Shown: one piece after another, positions 23,850 to 32,796 of the stretch
How the letters are laid out: each line of letters opens with the position of its first letter
Position numbering within the stretch: the stretch's first letter is position 1
Source: Arthrobacter sp. Leaf337
GTDB taxonomy: Bacteria; Actinomycetota; Actinomycetes; Actinomycetales; Micrococcaceae
Assembly: GCF_001423745.1 (NCBI RefSeq)
Contig: NZ_LMPC01000028.1
Location: forward strand, 124,001 to 188,000
DNA length: 64,000 bases
Direction: 5' to 3'
Program-made: the position numbers and the translations under genes
Notes under the pieces: generated by a model
Told to the model about the DNA's origin: nothing
What the model saw: the letters and a program-made list of their open reading frames with translations, nothing else
Database searches by the model: none

Positions 23850-25412
23850 ATGGGAAGAATGGTTGTTGTCGGCGGCGAGGTCCAGCGCCGTGGCCTGTTC
23901 GGTGGAAACCGGACAGCCCCGGAATGGATCGGCCTGTCCGCGGCCATCGGTATAGCGCTCTTGGTGGTGATGGCCGGAGGCAGCCAGGTTGTCAGCCTGA
24001 TCATCGCCGCCGTCCTGGTCCTGGCCGGGGTCATCCTGACCACGCCCAACAAGTTCTCCGGACACCGTTCCCTGGGTGCCCTCTTCGTGGAGGCACAACA
24101 CAAGAAGCTGCGGCGCCGGAACAATTCCCTGACTTTCGTCCCGGTCAGCGCCCGGCCCCGGACCCGGATGGTCAAGGCCGGCAAGAAGGACAAGCACCGG
24201 GCGGATGAGAAGGGCATGATCGAGATCCCGGTCCACCACAAGGACAATGCGCCGCTGATGGTGGGCACCGTCCGCCATTTCACGGTGACCACCCCGGAAG
24301 GGCCGATGGTGGTCTTCCGCCATCAGGGCAAGATCCAAAAGGCCTACTACACGGTCACCATGGAAATCCTCGGCTCGTCCTCGGCCATCCGGGAGGAGCA
24401 CCGGAAGGAATCCGGGCATGTGGCCCGCGGCCAGTACCTTGCCCGGCTGGCCCGCCGCCAATCCCTGGTGACCCATGTGCAATCCCTGGCCCGGGCCGTG
24501 CCGATGGACTCAGCGGATCACTTGCTGTGGGTGAAGAAGCGGGTAGCCAAGAGCGTTCCCCAGATTCTGCTGGAGTCCTACGGGGCGCTTTGCGAAACCG
24601 TGCGGTCCCGGTCCGAGCAGCACCGGACCTATGAGACGTTCCGGATCCCCAGCTCCGGGGCCCTGTTCCGCCGCGCGGACGCCCTCGGTGGCGGGGATGA
24701 GGGAATCGGGCAGGTGATCTATCAGGAAGTCCGCTCGGCCATGGCCCAGGCCACGATGATGGGTTCGATCCTTGACTTCCGCCCCCTCGGTGCCCGTGCG
24801 ATGGCTGCGCTGTTGCGCCACCTTCAGGACCCTGATTTCGACATTGACGACTTTGAGGGCGCGGACCTGATGGACTGCTGGCAGCACCTTGATGGCGGTG
24901 CCTCGCCGCTGTCTGTGGTCGTTAATAACCACTGGCGCATCCGCACCGGGTATGTGCCGGCGTCGGCGTTCAGCCCCCAGGCCATCCCGGTCGAAGCACT
25001 CGAAGCGGTGATCAGCGGCATCCAACCGGCAGTGGTGCATTCGGTGTCCATGGTCATGGAACTTCAGGATGCCCGCAGTGCCCGCTCCAAGGCCCGTACC
25101 GACGCGGCGATGGACCGGGCCAAGAAGAAGGCCATTGATAAGTCCGGTGTCGTGACCGACGGTTCGGACGATGTTCTGCTGGACGCCTCCCACCAGCGCC
25201 TCCTGGACCTGAAGCCCGGATCCGGGCACCACGGCGCCGCCTACGCGCTGTACATCTCGTTCGCCGTTGAGAACGAGGACGAGATCCTGTCCATCACCGA
25301 CATCGTTGAGGCCGCCGCCTCCGATGCCGGTATCGAGTTCATTGACTGGATGGACCACCGCAACGACCTTGCCCTGATCACCACCATGCCGTTCACAAGG
25401 GGAATCCGATGA
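23850..25412 (+). CDS. SCO6880/PrgI-family conjugation protein
   Basis: The 520-residue protein starts with a short cytoplasmic segment and two membrane helices (residues about 27-62, WIGLSAAIGIALLVVMAGGS and LIIAAVLVLAGVIL). The long cytoplasmic part (GTVRHFTVTTPEGPMVVFRH, LARLARRQSLVTHVQSLARA, YQEVRSAMAQATMMGSILDF) follows the SCO6880-type pattern of actinobacterial transfer loci, in which a PrgI/VirB3-like module precedes the VirB4 ATPase. Its stop overlaps the virB4-like start. AGGGGAGTAGG precedes the ATG. Confidence 0.8.
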   Translation: MGRMVVVGGEVQRRGLFGGNRTAPEWIGLSAAIGIALLVVMAGGSQVVSLIIAAVLVLAGVILTTPNKFSGHRSLGALFVEAQHKKLRRRNNSLTFVPVSARPRTRMVKAGKKDKHRADEKGMIEIPVHHKDNAPLMVGTVRHFTVTTPEGPMVVFRHQGKIQKAYYTVTMEILGSSSAIREEHRKESGHVARGQYLARLARRQSLVTHVQSLARAVPMDSADHLLWVKKRVAKSVPQILLESYGALCETVRSRSEQHRTYETFRIPSSGALFRRADALGGGDEGIGQVIYQEVRSAMAQATMMGSILDFRPLGARAMAALLRHLQDPDFDIDDFEGADLMDCWQHLDGGASPLSVVVNNHWRIRTGYVPASAFSPQAIPVEALEAVISGIQPAVVHSVSMVMELQDARSARSKARTDAAMDRAKKKAIDKSGVVTDGSDDVLLDASHQRLLDLKPGSGHHGAAYALYISFAVENEDEILSITDIVEAAASDAGIEFIDWMDHRNDLALITTMPFTRGIR

Positions 25413-27031
25413 CCACCACGAACAACGTCAAACGGTTCAGCCTGCCGTGGGCCGTGACCGGCAAATCCCGCCGGACACTCCGGACGCAGGCACGGGCCGC
25501 ACAGTTGAGGCTGGACGCTGCAGCGGCACAGACCACCTCTGATGGCCTGGACCGGAACCGTCCGGTGTCCTTCTCCGCCGCGAAAAAGGCCGAAAAGAAG
25601 GAAACCCAACGACGGGAGCAAGCGGAATCGGACGCCAACGCCGCAACGCGCTGGCACCACGAGCGTCAGTGGAAATTCGCGTCCCGGCTCGGGTTCTATG
25701 ACCCGGCCGCACCGGGTGTGGAGTCCTCCACCCGGCAAATGGAATTTTCACACATGGCCATCGCGTCCCCTCCGACGTCCCACCGCGGGCTGGTGTTCGG
25801 TGTCGATGCCGGGTCCGGGTGGATGATCGTGCACGATCCCTTCACCGCCTACGGGGACACCATTGAGTCCCCGAACGTGTGTTACATCGGTGACCTCGGG
25901 CAAGCCAAGTCCTCGGCCATGAAAACCTGGGGCGTCCTGCGCCAGCTGATCCTGGGCCGCCGCGTCGTCGTGATCGATAAGAAGTACCAGACCGACATCG
26001 GCGGCGGCGAATACACGCCGCTGGCCCGAAAGCTTGACGTGGCCCCCGTGCAGTTCCGCATCGGCGGCGGCGGATCCCGGATCAACATCCTGGATCCGGA
26101 CATCGCCGCCCGCCTGAATGAAGAAGCAGGCGACGGTGACCTTTCCACCCCTGCCGGTCAGTCCATGCTCGTCCGCGCCGTCATGGAAGAAGCCCTCCGC
26201 CGGCCCATGAGCCCCAAGGAAGGCAAGGCCGTCCGCGTCGCCCACCGCCAGGCCCTCGCCGACGCCAAAGCAGCGGGAGAAATCGCGCACATCGGGCACA
26301 TCCTCAAAGCCCTCTACGCCCCGGCCCCGGAGGTCGCGGAAGCGGCCGGGCTGACCGTGGACGAGCTGCGCCAGTGGGGCCAGGACCCGGCCTTTGAACT
26401 CGAACGCATGATCGAGGACGACCTGGCCGGCCTCATCGACGGACCCACCAGCGAGAACATCCGGCTCAACAGCGGCCTGACCGTCTTCGACGTCTCCCTG
26501 CTCCCGGAGGACGGCCCGGCGCTGCCGATCGTCATGACCATCATCAACACCTGGCTCGCGAACACCCTCTACCGGCAGAGCACACCGGTCCCGACAACGC
26601 TGCTGATCGAGGAAGCCTGGCACACCGTGCAGGGCTCGGTGGCCACCGTGACCCGGCGCAACACCAAGCTCTCCCGTGCGCTGTCCCTCTCCTGCCAGTT
26701 CGCGTTCCACCACATCTCCGACATTCCCGAAGACAGCCCGGCCATCGCCATGCTCAAGGAATGCGGAACCGTCCTGCTCTACAAACAGCAGAAGACCGCG
26801 GACGCCCTGGCCTGTGAGCAGATGTTCAACCTCCCGCCGGGATCCGCCGACGTCATCTCCCGGCTGGTCAAAGGAACCTGCCTGTTCAAGATCGGCAGCC
26901 ACGACCCGTTCGAAGCCATCCATATCCGCAGCCCGCTCGAAATTGAACTGACCGACACCGACAGTGCCATGAAATCCGCCAGCACCATCGCCTTCAACGA
27001 AGAACGCACCGAAACGGAGGTACCGGCATGA
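25409..27031 (+). CDS. VirB4-like conjugation ATPase
   Basis: The 540-residue protein contains the P-loop NVCYIGDLGQAKSSAMKTWG (GxxGQAKS; alanine replaces the usual glycine before lysine) and VVVIDKKYQ. Walker B follows in TTLLIEEAWHTVQGS, with the TRRNTKLSRALSLSCQFAFH segment and SDIPED typical of VirB4/ConE ATPases. It powers assembly of the transfer channel at the inner membrane. Both ends overlap neighbours by ATGA, indicating tight translational coupling with the SCO6880-type and VirD4-like genes. Confidence 0.85.
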   Translation: MTTTNNVKRFSLPWAVTGKSRRTLRTQARAAQLRLDAAAAQTTSDGLDRNRPVSFSAAKKAEKKETQRREQAESDANAATRWHHERQWKFASRLGFYDPAAPGVESSTRQMEFSHMAIASPPTSHRGLVFGVDAGSGWMIVHDPFTAYGDTIESPNVCYIGDLGQAKSSAMKTWGVLRQLILGRRVVVIDKKYQTDIGGGEYTPLARKLDVAPVQFRIGGGGSRINILDPDIAARLNEEAGDGDLSTPAGQSMLVRAVMEEALRRPMSPKEGKAVRVAHRQALADAKAAGEIAHIGHILKALYAPAPEVAEAAGLTVDELRQWGQDPAFELERMIEDDLAGLIDGPTSENIRLNSGLTVFDVSLLPEDGPALPIVMTIINTWLANTLYRQSTPVPTTLLIEEAWHTVQGSVATVTRRNTKLSRALSLSCQFAFHHISDIPEDSPAIAMLKECGTVLLYKQQKTADALACEQMFNLPPGSADVISRLVKGTCLFKIGSHDPFEAIHIRSPLEIELTDTDSAMKSASTIAFNEERTETEVPA

Positions 27032-28746
27032 GCAGCAAGACCTCAACAGACACCGCCATGAAAATCGGTCTGGCCGTGATCGTCGTGGTGCTGGCGGCCC
27101 TGGCCTGGGTCTCGGCGTTCCTTGGCGAGATGCTGACGCCCACTCGGATGCCGTGGACGGACTTCGCCGCTCTCTGGGCCACGATCAAGGCCGGTCAGTT
27201 CATCTGGCCGGGCGCGTCCACCTGGATCCTGATCGTCCTGTCCGTGCTGGCCATCGTTGGTGCCGGGGCCCTCAGCGCACTGTTCGGGTCCACGAAAACC
27301 CGCGAGGACGGGCTGCCACGCTACAAGGACCTGGAAAAGCGGATGGGCAAAACTGCTGCCCTGGCCAAGGCCAGGCAATCCCTGGAGCTGCCCGCAGAGG
27401 CCACCGAGGACGAAATGATTGTGGCGCTGTGCAAGCTCGACGGTCAGACCCTCTACGTTCAGCATGAGGATTCCATGTGGGTGTTCGCCCCGCAGCGCTC
27501 CGGTAAAACACTGTTCCTGGCCGTGGGTATCGTCCTGGACGCACCAGGTGCTGTGATCGCCACGTCCACCAAGAATGACCTGCTGATGCTCACCGCAGTA
27601 GCCCGGCAGCGCAAAGGGGAAGTGTCCGTGTTTGACCTTCAGGACATATCAGGCTGGGAGAACAAAGTGCGGTGGAACGTCATCGACGGGTGCGAAGATC
27701 CGGACGAAGCCCTGGCCCGTGGGAAGGCCTGGGCCGGTGCCCAGCCCATGGGGGACGTGAAAAACGGGGACTTCTTCAACTCCAAGGCAGCCGCCGTCCT
27801 CGGCCGGTTCCTGCACGCTGCCGCCCTGGGCGGGAAAGGTATCGAGGACGTGGTGAAGTGGACGAACGACTTCTCGAATGCTGAACCGCTGGACATTCTC
27901 ACCCAGCACAAGGCCCCGGCCGCCTTCACCACGCGGCTGCGGGCGCTGACGGAATCCCGGGCAGGGGAAACGGTTGACTCCATTCAGGAGACCCTGGCCG
28001 GTCTGCTCGAACCGCTGTCCTCGCCCAAGGCGATGCACATTCTCAGCCCTGCCAAGAGCGAGGGGTTCGATATGGAGAAGTTCCTGGACAAGCCGAACAC
28101 CATGTACCTGCTAACCGACGGTGAGCGGTCACCGGTGGCACCGCTGGTGGCCATGTTCGCTGACTTCATGTTCCGCAAAGCCCAACGCATCTCCCAGAAC
28201 CTGCCCGGGGGCCGGTTATGGCCGGTGCTGACGATGGTCCTGGATGAAGCCCCGAACGTTGCAGCGATCCCGGACATGGCCGGCGCACTCTCGGACTCCG
28301 GCGGCCGCGGGATCCGCATCATCGGGTTCAGCCAGTCATTCGCGCAGAACCGCCAAAGATGGGGCTCTGAAGCTGCCACGGCGATCCGCGGCACATCGTC
28401 CATCCGGTTGTTCCTGCCGGGCCTGGAAGAACTCGACGAACTCGACAAGATCGCCCGCGCAGCAGGGACCACCCGCAAGCAGCGCGTTTCCACCTCCCAA
28501 GGACGGAACGGGTCCTCCCGCACGATCAGCGAAGAAGAACGGCCCGTGATCCGCGGCAGCGAGATCCAGCAACTGCCGGTGGGGGAAGCATTCATGCACT
28601 ACAGCAACGTCGCCCCGGCCAGGGTAACCCTCACACCATGGTGGGACCGTCCTGACTCCGCACAGATCACCGAAGACAAAGCAGCGGCCCAACAGCTCAA
28701 AGACAAAACTGCCGCCCACCCCCGCACCGAGGCATCCATCGTATGA
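27028..28746 (+). CDS. VirD4-like type IV coupling protein
   Basis: The 572-residue protein has two N-terminal membrane helices (about 11-30 and 60-85), then the P-loop MWVFAPQRSGKTLFLAVGIV, IATSTKNDLLMLTA, and Walker B TMVLDEAPNVAAIPDMA. The later GGRGIRIIGFSQSFAQNRQR and TSSIRLFLPGLEELDELDKI regions are characteristic of VirD4/TraG coupling ATPases. It should bring the relaxase-bound plasmid strand to the channel. No relaxase gene was recognised in this window, so that partner must lie elsewhere. Confidence 0.9.
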   Translation: MSSKTSTDTAMKIGLAVIVVVLAALAWVSAFLGEMLTPTRMPWTDFAALWATIKAGQFIWPGASTWILIVLSVLAIVGAGALSALFGSTKTREDGLPRYKDLEKRMGKTAALAKARQSLELPAEATEDEMIVALCKLDGQTLYVQHEDSMWVFAPQRSGKTLFLAVGIVLDAPGAVIATSTKNDLLMLTAVARQRKGEVSVFDLQDISGWENKVRWNVIDGCEDPDEALARGKAWAGAQPMGDVKNGDFFNSKAAAVLGRFLHAAALGGKGIEDVVKWTNDFSNAEPLDILTQHKAPAAFTTRLRALTESRAGETVDSIQETLAGLLEPLSSPKAMHILSPAKSEGFDMEKFLDKPNTMYLLTDGERSPVAPLVAMFADFMFRKAQRISQNLPGGRLWPVLTMVLDEAPNVAAIPDMAGALSDSGGRGIRIIGFSQSFAQNRQRWGSEAATAIRGTSSIRLFLPGLEELDELDKIARAAGTTRKQRVSTSQGRNGSSRTISEEERPVIRGSEIQQLPVGEAFMHYSNVAPARVTLTPWWDRPDSAQITEDKAAAQQLKDKTAAHPRTEASIV

Positions 28747-29315
28747 GCGAGAACCAGGCAACCGGGCTGGCCGGCATCGAAGAGGTCCTGGTCGAACACG
28801 ACGAACGACTGGCGGACCTCGGCGAATCGGTAGACTCCATGGCGGCCGCGGTGAAGAACCTCCTGGCGTCGCCCCCCGCGGCCACGCCAGCGCCGTGGAA
28901 CTGGCAGGAGCTCAACGGCGAACAGTCCGTGAAACTCATGGAGGCCCTCAACGAATGGGTCACCTGGATCAACGAACGCTACGGCGTTACGGACAGCTTC
29001 CGGATCTACGGCTGCTGGTACCGGCACACCGCAGTCGTTGAAGAACTCACCGCCGCGTGGATCGCCTGGAAGGCCGCCTACTACGGCCACAAGGACCCCA
29101 CCAACGATCCCGCGTCGTGGCACGACGGCACGTTCTGGCCCATGATGAAACGGATACGGACCGAAACCTGGGGACTGAGCAACTGCCACACCGAACACGC
29201 CGATCCCCGGCCATCGTTCAGGGAATCCACGGATCCCCACTTCACGGATTTCCTGGCCGAGTTGGGAGCCAAGACTGGCCCCGTCCCACCCGGAGACGAC
29301 GAAACCTCGTTGTGA
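28743..29315 (+). CDS. DUF4913-type plasmid protein
   Basis: The 190-residue protein starts with a helical N-terminus (EVLVEHDERLADLGESVDSM) and then the domain NWQELNGEQSVKLMEALNEW, CWYRHTAVVEELTAAWIAWK and DPASWHDGTFWPMMKRIRTE. The conserved W-YRHPxVVEEL-W-AW and DPAxWHDxxFWP pattern is what I recognise as DUF4913, common on actinobacterial conjugative plasmids directly behind virD4. The function is unknown. It overlaps the VirD4 stop by ATGA and ends the operon. Confidence 0.75.
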   Translation: MSENQATGLAGIEEVLVEHDERLADLGESVDSMAAAVKNLLASPPAATPAPWNWQELNGEQSVKLMEALNEWVTWINERYGVTDSFRIYGCWYRHTAVVEELTAAWIAWKAAYYGHKDPTNDPASWHDGTFWPMMKRIRTETWGLSNCHTEHADPRPSFRESTDPHFTDFLAELGAKTGPVPPGDDETSL

Positions 29316-29485
29316 GGTCCAGAGGGCGTCCTAACAGGAAAGGAGTGCTCTTGCCAGCATGCACGGCGCCGCTGTTTTATCCCCGAGAACGTGCAGTGGT
29401 TTAAGGGTGGACTGCACCCCTTGCCGGGCGGCCACCGAAATGTGCCACAGCCTGTGACGCAATTGAGGATCGGTGGGGTAAATGC

Positions 29486-29623
29486 ATGACGTCTTCAGAA
29501 ATCGACCTGCCCGCAGATTATGTGGAATTGCCGGAGGCAGTGAGGGTACGCGTCGTCACGGACGCCAGGACCCAGGCGCAACCCGTCCAGAGCGCGGCGG
29601 GAACCGATCCAGTCCATACCTGA
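29486..29623 (+). CDS. Possible 45-residue small protein
   Basis: ATG 29486 has GGTGGGG 7 bp upstream and opens MTSSEIDLPADYVELPEAVR, ending at TGA 29621. The acidic start and G/C-rich third codon positions look coding, but there is no homologue I can name. It stands in the otherwise gene-free 29316-29738. Confidence 0.35.
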   Translation: MTSSEIDLPADYVELPEAVRVRVVTDARTQAQPVQSAAGTDPVHT

Positions 29624-29738
29624 GCGTGACTGAACAACCCGCTCAGCCCGGACGACACTCCGGCGACCTGGCGAGGAGGGGGTTTCCTAGTGGCCAGTGG
29701 AGTGTGGATGTCTGGCTAGATTCCGGCCTCAGACCAAT

Positions 29739-30800
29739 ATGATCGAACGCATGACTGACGCCCGTGACCTCGTCCTTCCCAGCGGCTACACCGACCTCCT
29801 CGGCGACCTCAAGAACCGGGTCCGGGCAGCCCGCACTCGGGCGATACGGACCGTCAACACCCAACTCATTGAGCTCTACTGGTCCATCGGCAAAACCATC
29901 CTGGAACGCCAGGACATCGAAGGGTGGGGGAGCGGTGTCATGGGTCGGCTGGCTGATGACCTCCGAGCAGAATTCCCGGATATGAAGGGCCTTTCCCGCC
30001 GCAACCTCTTCTACATGCGAGGATTCGCGGCAGCCTGGGCGGAATCAATTGTGCAACAGCCTGTTGCACAATTGCCTTGGGGACATATCACCGTCCTGTT
30101 GGACAAAACGGAGACCCCAGAGCAACGGGCCTGGTACGCGTCTGCAGCAGTGGAGTACGGATGGTCCCGAAACGTGCTCCTGAACATGATGATGAACAAG
30201 TCCATGGAACGGACCGGGGCGGCGCCCTCGAACTTTATGCAACAGCTTGTTGCACCGGATTCCGAACTCGCCCAACAGTTGGCCAAGGATCCCTACAACT
30301 TCGAATTCCTTGGCCTTTCCGGCGAAGTAGCAGAACGCGATCTCGAAAACGCTTTGACGAGCAGGATCACCGAAACCCTGCGGGAACTGGGTCCTGGCTT
30401 CGCCTTCGTCGGGCGTCAGGTCCACTTTGACGTCGACGGGGACGACTTCTACGTTGACATGCTATTTTTCAACATTGACCAGTCGAGATACGTGGTCATC
30501 GAACTGAAAACTGGCAAATTCCAGCCCGAATACGCCGGGAAGCTTAACTTCTACGTCGCCCTCGTCGACGACGTCCTGCGCCGGGACCACCACAACGAAA
30601 CCATCGGCATCCTCATCTGCGGGACCAAGAATGACCGCAGTGTCCGGTACAGCCTCGGCCGCTCCACATCACCCATGGCCGTCGCCGCCTACACCTACGA
30701 CAAACTGCCCCCGGCAGAGCAGCAGGTGCTCCCTGACGAAGGACACATTGTGGCAGCCCTGGAATGGGCAGAACCTGAAACAATCGCCGGTGAAGCCTAG
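29739..30800 (+). CDS. DUF1016/YhcG-family PD-(D/E)XK nuclease-like protein
   Basis: The 353-residue protein has the YhcG layout. The N-terminal DUF1016 domain (RTVNTQLIELYWSIGKTILE, DMKGLSRRNLFYMRGFAAAW, QLPWGHITVLLDK) is followed by a nuclease-like domain with FVGRQVHFDVDGDDFYVDML, RYVVIELKTGKFQPEYAGKL (D, then ExK) and LNFYVALVDDVLRR. ATG 29739 was chosen; ATG 29751 also fits and neither has a ribosome-binding site. The family is common next to restriction systems and on mobile DNA, but no restriction genes flank it here. Confidence 0.8.
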   Translation: MIERMTDARDLVLPSGYTDLLGDLKNRVRAARTRAIRTVNTQLIELYWSIGKTILERQDIEGWGSGVMGRLADDLRAEFPDMKGLSRRNLFYMRGFAAAWAESIVQQPVAQLPWGHITVLLDKTETPEQRAWYASAAVEYGWSRNVLLNMMMNKSMERTGAAPSNFMQQLVAPDSELAQQLAKDPYNFEFLGLSGEVAERDLENALTSRITETLRELGPGFAFVGRQVHFDVDGDDFYVDMLFFNIDQSRYVVIELKTGKFQPEYAGKLNFYVALVDDVLRRDHHNETIGILICGTKNDRSVRYSLGRSTSPMAVAAYTYDKLPPAEQQVLPDEGHIVAALEWAEPETIAGEA

Positions 30801-31884
30801 AGCCACTCACAGTAAGGCCATAGAACCGACCTCGGTGTAGGCAAACAAGTGGTCCGCGGTCACGATCTCATGACTCTGCTGGGCGTCGTGACCGTTATGG
30901 CGTGGTGTCCTTCCGGCGGCCGGCCCGAGTGACACGATGGTCCCCAAGGGAGGACAGACGGCCGGGGGCTCCATGAATTCGCACGGTACCTGACGGGCTG
31001 GATACGTCCGCCTTAGCCCTGACCCTGACTCTTATCGGCACCCTGGGCGTCGCCTTGTCGATGTTCGTCGGTCAGGTCATTTCCTGCACTGTCTTGCTGG
31101 GCCTGGCAGCGGCAGCACAGCTGGTGAGCTGGGCTGTCCGGGCCTAAGGTTTGCGGTCAGGATGGCATTCTCGAACAATTCCATGGCCACGGGACGGCCC
31201 CGGACTTTAAACGCTGAGCTCAGGGATTACTCAGGTTTGGGCAGGCATAATGGACCGGAGCTTCGGTCAACCGCTATTTGACCGGAGCTTCGCCAATTGT
31301 GGGCGTCCGGGTTGCACCCGGTCCGTCATTGGCCATGATCCTTGAGGCAGCGGGATCGCGGACGTGTCGTCCGCGCAGAACCACGGAACTTATCCGAATG
31401 TGGACCGCAAGAAGCCGGACGCTTGACTTGCCGTAGGTGCCGGCCAATTGTCCAAAGGACTCTGGACAATTGGTGAGGGTGCTCTGGCAGGTCCGGGCGG
31501 TCACCATCGCATCACTTCGAGCACATCGAATACGGTGCGCAGAAGCGCAAGGACCAGGCTCGCTGCTGCGATCCACAGTCCCGCGATCTGGACCCGCGTG
31601 GCCTTGCCGCTGCCTTGTTCATTCACCCTGGACCACCTGTTTCCTTCGACTGGGTGACCATCGTAGGGTCGAGGCGCCGACACTTCGGGCCGGCAGTAAC
31701 GGCCTCGCCGACGTCTGCGCACAGCCTGTCCACAGTTGCTTCCGCACTGCATAAGGGGCTGTGAAGAACTACCTTCCCGTTGTCCACCGGGTAATCGCCG
31801 GCGTGTCCCTTCGTTCGGGAGTGTCGTCCGGGATCTCACTCCAGCTCACCGGAGACGACCTCAGCGTGTCCCGCGACCGTCGTC
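30801..31884. other. Long gap without a convincing gene
   Basis: About 1.1 kb holds no gene I can support. A membrane-like stretch on the plus strand (about 30997-31147, ALALTLTLIGTLGVALSMFV) lacks a start codon and is probably a remnant. GACCGGAGCTTCG occurs twice (about 31253 and 31279). A perfect inverted repeat lies at 31444-31473. The region looks like decayed mobile DNA. Confidence 0.5.
31444..31473. repeat. Perfect 10-bp inverted repeat
   Basis: CCAATTGTCC (31444-31453) and GGACAATTGG (31464-31473) are exact complements around a 10-base spacer. CCAATTGT also occurs at about 31290. It could be a recombination or regulator site; no gene starts close to it. Confidence 0.6.
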
Positions 31885-31908
31885 GTCCCTAATAGTACTA
31901 TTAGGGAC
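31885..31908. promoter_or_regulatory. Perfect 24-bp palindrome abutting a start codon
   Basis: GTCCCTAATAGT and its exact complement ACTATTAGGGAC form an uninterrupted palindrome ending one base before the ATG at 31909. AGGGAC within it may double as ribosome-binding site. A protein bound here would block translation start or promoter, so autorepression by the next gene product is likely. Confidence 0.75.
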
Positions 31909-32529
31909 ATGAACGGATATGAAGAGTGGACGCCACGGCCAACCCCGTGGTCACCGCCTCCGAGCGGTGCACCGACGCGGCCGAACCGCGCCTCGCGCCG
32001 GACCAAGACCGGTTTCTACCAGAAGGATGAGGACGCTGACCGGATGCGTGGCGCCTATCTGAACACCACGCATGTCACCGGGTTCAGCAACCTGAGCGAG
32101 TTCATCCAGTCTGCCGTCAACGAGAAGGTCACCGGCCTTGAACGTGCCCACAACAACGGTGAGCCGTGGGAGCCCGTCCGGCCAGGAGTCATTCCGCAAG
32201 GTAAGCCCCGGACAGTCCGGCCGGCAGCAGCGCCGGCGGCCGCCCCCATCGTCAGAGAGGAAATCCCCATGCCCGAGAAGCCCATTCAGGACCTTGTGGA
32301 CGTCATCGAGAAAATTCGCGGTGATCTCAAGGAACCCGAGGTGTTCTACAGCGAAGACGGCAAGAAGGCCCTGGTAATGACCCACAACCACCGGGACGAT
32401 GTCGACGACCTCCGCGCGTACGTCTACCACGCCGAGTGGCGGCCCATTGATGCCTACATGTACAAGTCCGTGAACTGGGAACAGCAGGACGACATCGAGC
32501 TTCCCAGCCAGGCTGCCAAGGACAACTGA
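31909..32529 (+). CDS. Plasmid-type DNA-binding protein (ParB-/RHH-like)
   Basis: The 206-residue protein starts with a Pro-rich tail (MNGYEEWTPRPTPWSPPPSG), then RTKTGFYQKDEDADRMRGAY and TGFSNLSEFIQSAVNEKVTG, which look like a ribbon-helix-helix unit. A second part (IQDLVDVIEKIRGDLKEPEV, then RAYVYHAEWRPIDAYMYKSV) is unassigned. It resembles small plasmid DNA-binding proteins of Arthrobacter. The palindrome immediately before its ATG is the obvious candidate target. It is followed by a terminator-like hairpin and mobile-element ends. Confidence 0.5.
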   Translation: MNGYEEWTPRPTPWSPPPSGAPTRPNRASRRTKTGFYQKDEDADRMRGAYLNTTHVTGFSNLSEFIQSAVNEKVTGLERAHNNGEPWEPVRPGVIPQGKPRTVRPAAAPAAAPIVREEIPMPEKPIQDLVDVIEKIRGDLKEPEVFYSEDGKKALVMTHNHRDDVDDLRAYVYHAEWRPIDAYMYKSVNWEQQDDIELPSQAAKDN

Positions 32530-32531
32530 CA

Positions 32532-32560
32532 GCCGCCGGGGGCGACGCCCAGGCCTTTTT
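32532..32560 (+). terminator. Terminator-like hairpin after the 31909 gene
   Basis: A GC-rich stem (GCCGGGGGCG pairing with CGCCCAGGC, with a bulge) is followed by CTTTTT, three bases past the stop codon. Confidence 0.5.
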
Positions 32561-32635
32561 GGCGGCGCCACCCCCAAATGGAACTCCGATAACCGGGCCA
32601 TGTGTTCGGCGGCCAGTTGAGGGAATGCATCGGTA

Positions 32636-32706
32636 GTGTCAGGGTTGAATCTGAGACCTACTCTAGCCATTGTCAGAAGGTCAGAATCGGGCTCTATTCT
32701 GACGCC
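32636..32706 (+). repeat. 71-bp IS-end-like repeat, left copy
   Basis: The stretch starts TGTCAGGGTTGAATCTGAGA at 32637 and ends ATTCTGACGCC at 32706. It is the gapless reverse complement of 58800-58870 at about 50 of 71 positions. The TGTCAGGGT start and the internal TCTGAC motifs are reminiscent of IS21-family ends. No transposase gene was found next to it. Confidence 0.5.
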
Positions 32707-32722
32707 GTTGAGGCGCCAGCCT

Positions 32723-32741
32723 GACGTCAGGTTGGGGTGTA
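32723..32741 (+). repeat. 19-bp direct repeat, left copy
   Basis: GACGTCAGGTTGGGGTGTA occurs here and again at 59054-59072 in the same orientation, 26.3 kb apart. GCCTGAC (32719-32725) and GTCAGGC (32742-32748) flank it as an inverted pair in this copy only. Confidence 0.7.
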
Positions 32742-32748
32742 GTCAGGC

Positions 32749-32796
32749 TGTCACTTTCAGAAGTCATCTGCACGGCATGTCAGAAGTCGTCTGCAC
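32749..32796 (+). mobile_element. Second Tn402/Tn5053-like terminal repeat
   Basis: A 25-bp end (32749-32773) starts TGTCACTTTCAGAA and ends CTGCAC; six bases later comes a 19-bp repeat, TGTCAGAAGTCGTCTGCAC (32778-32796). It matches the end at 5769-5793 in 22 of 25 positions but points right. The pair therefore face away from the plasmid backbone between them. The bases just outside (CAGGC here, CCAGT at 5794) do not match, so they are not the two ends of one clean insertion. Confidence 0.55.

Noticed and set aside
32719..32748. GCCTGAC...GTCAGGC resembling an integron attC site
   Set aside because: The core lacks the GTT/AAC triplets required for attC recombination sites.
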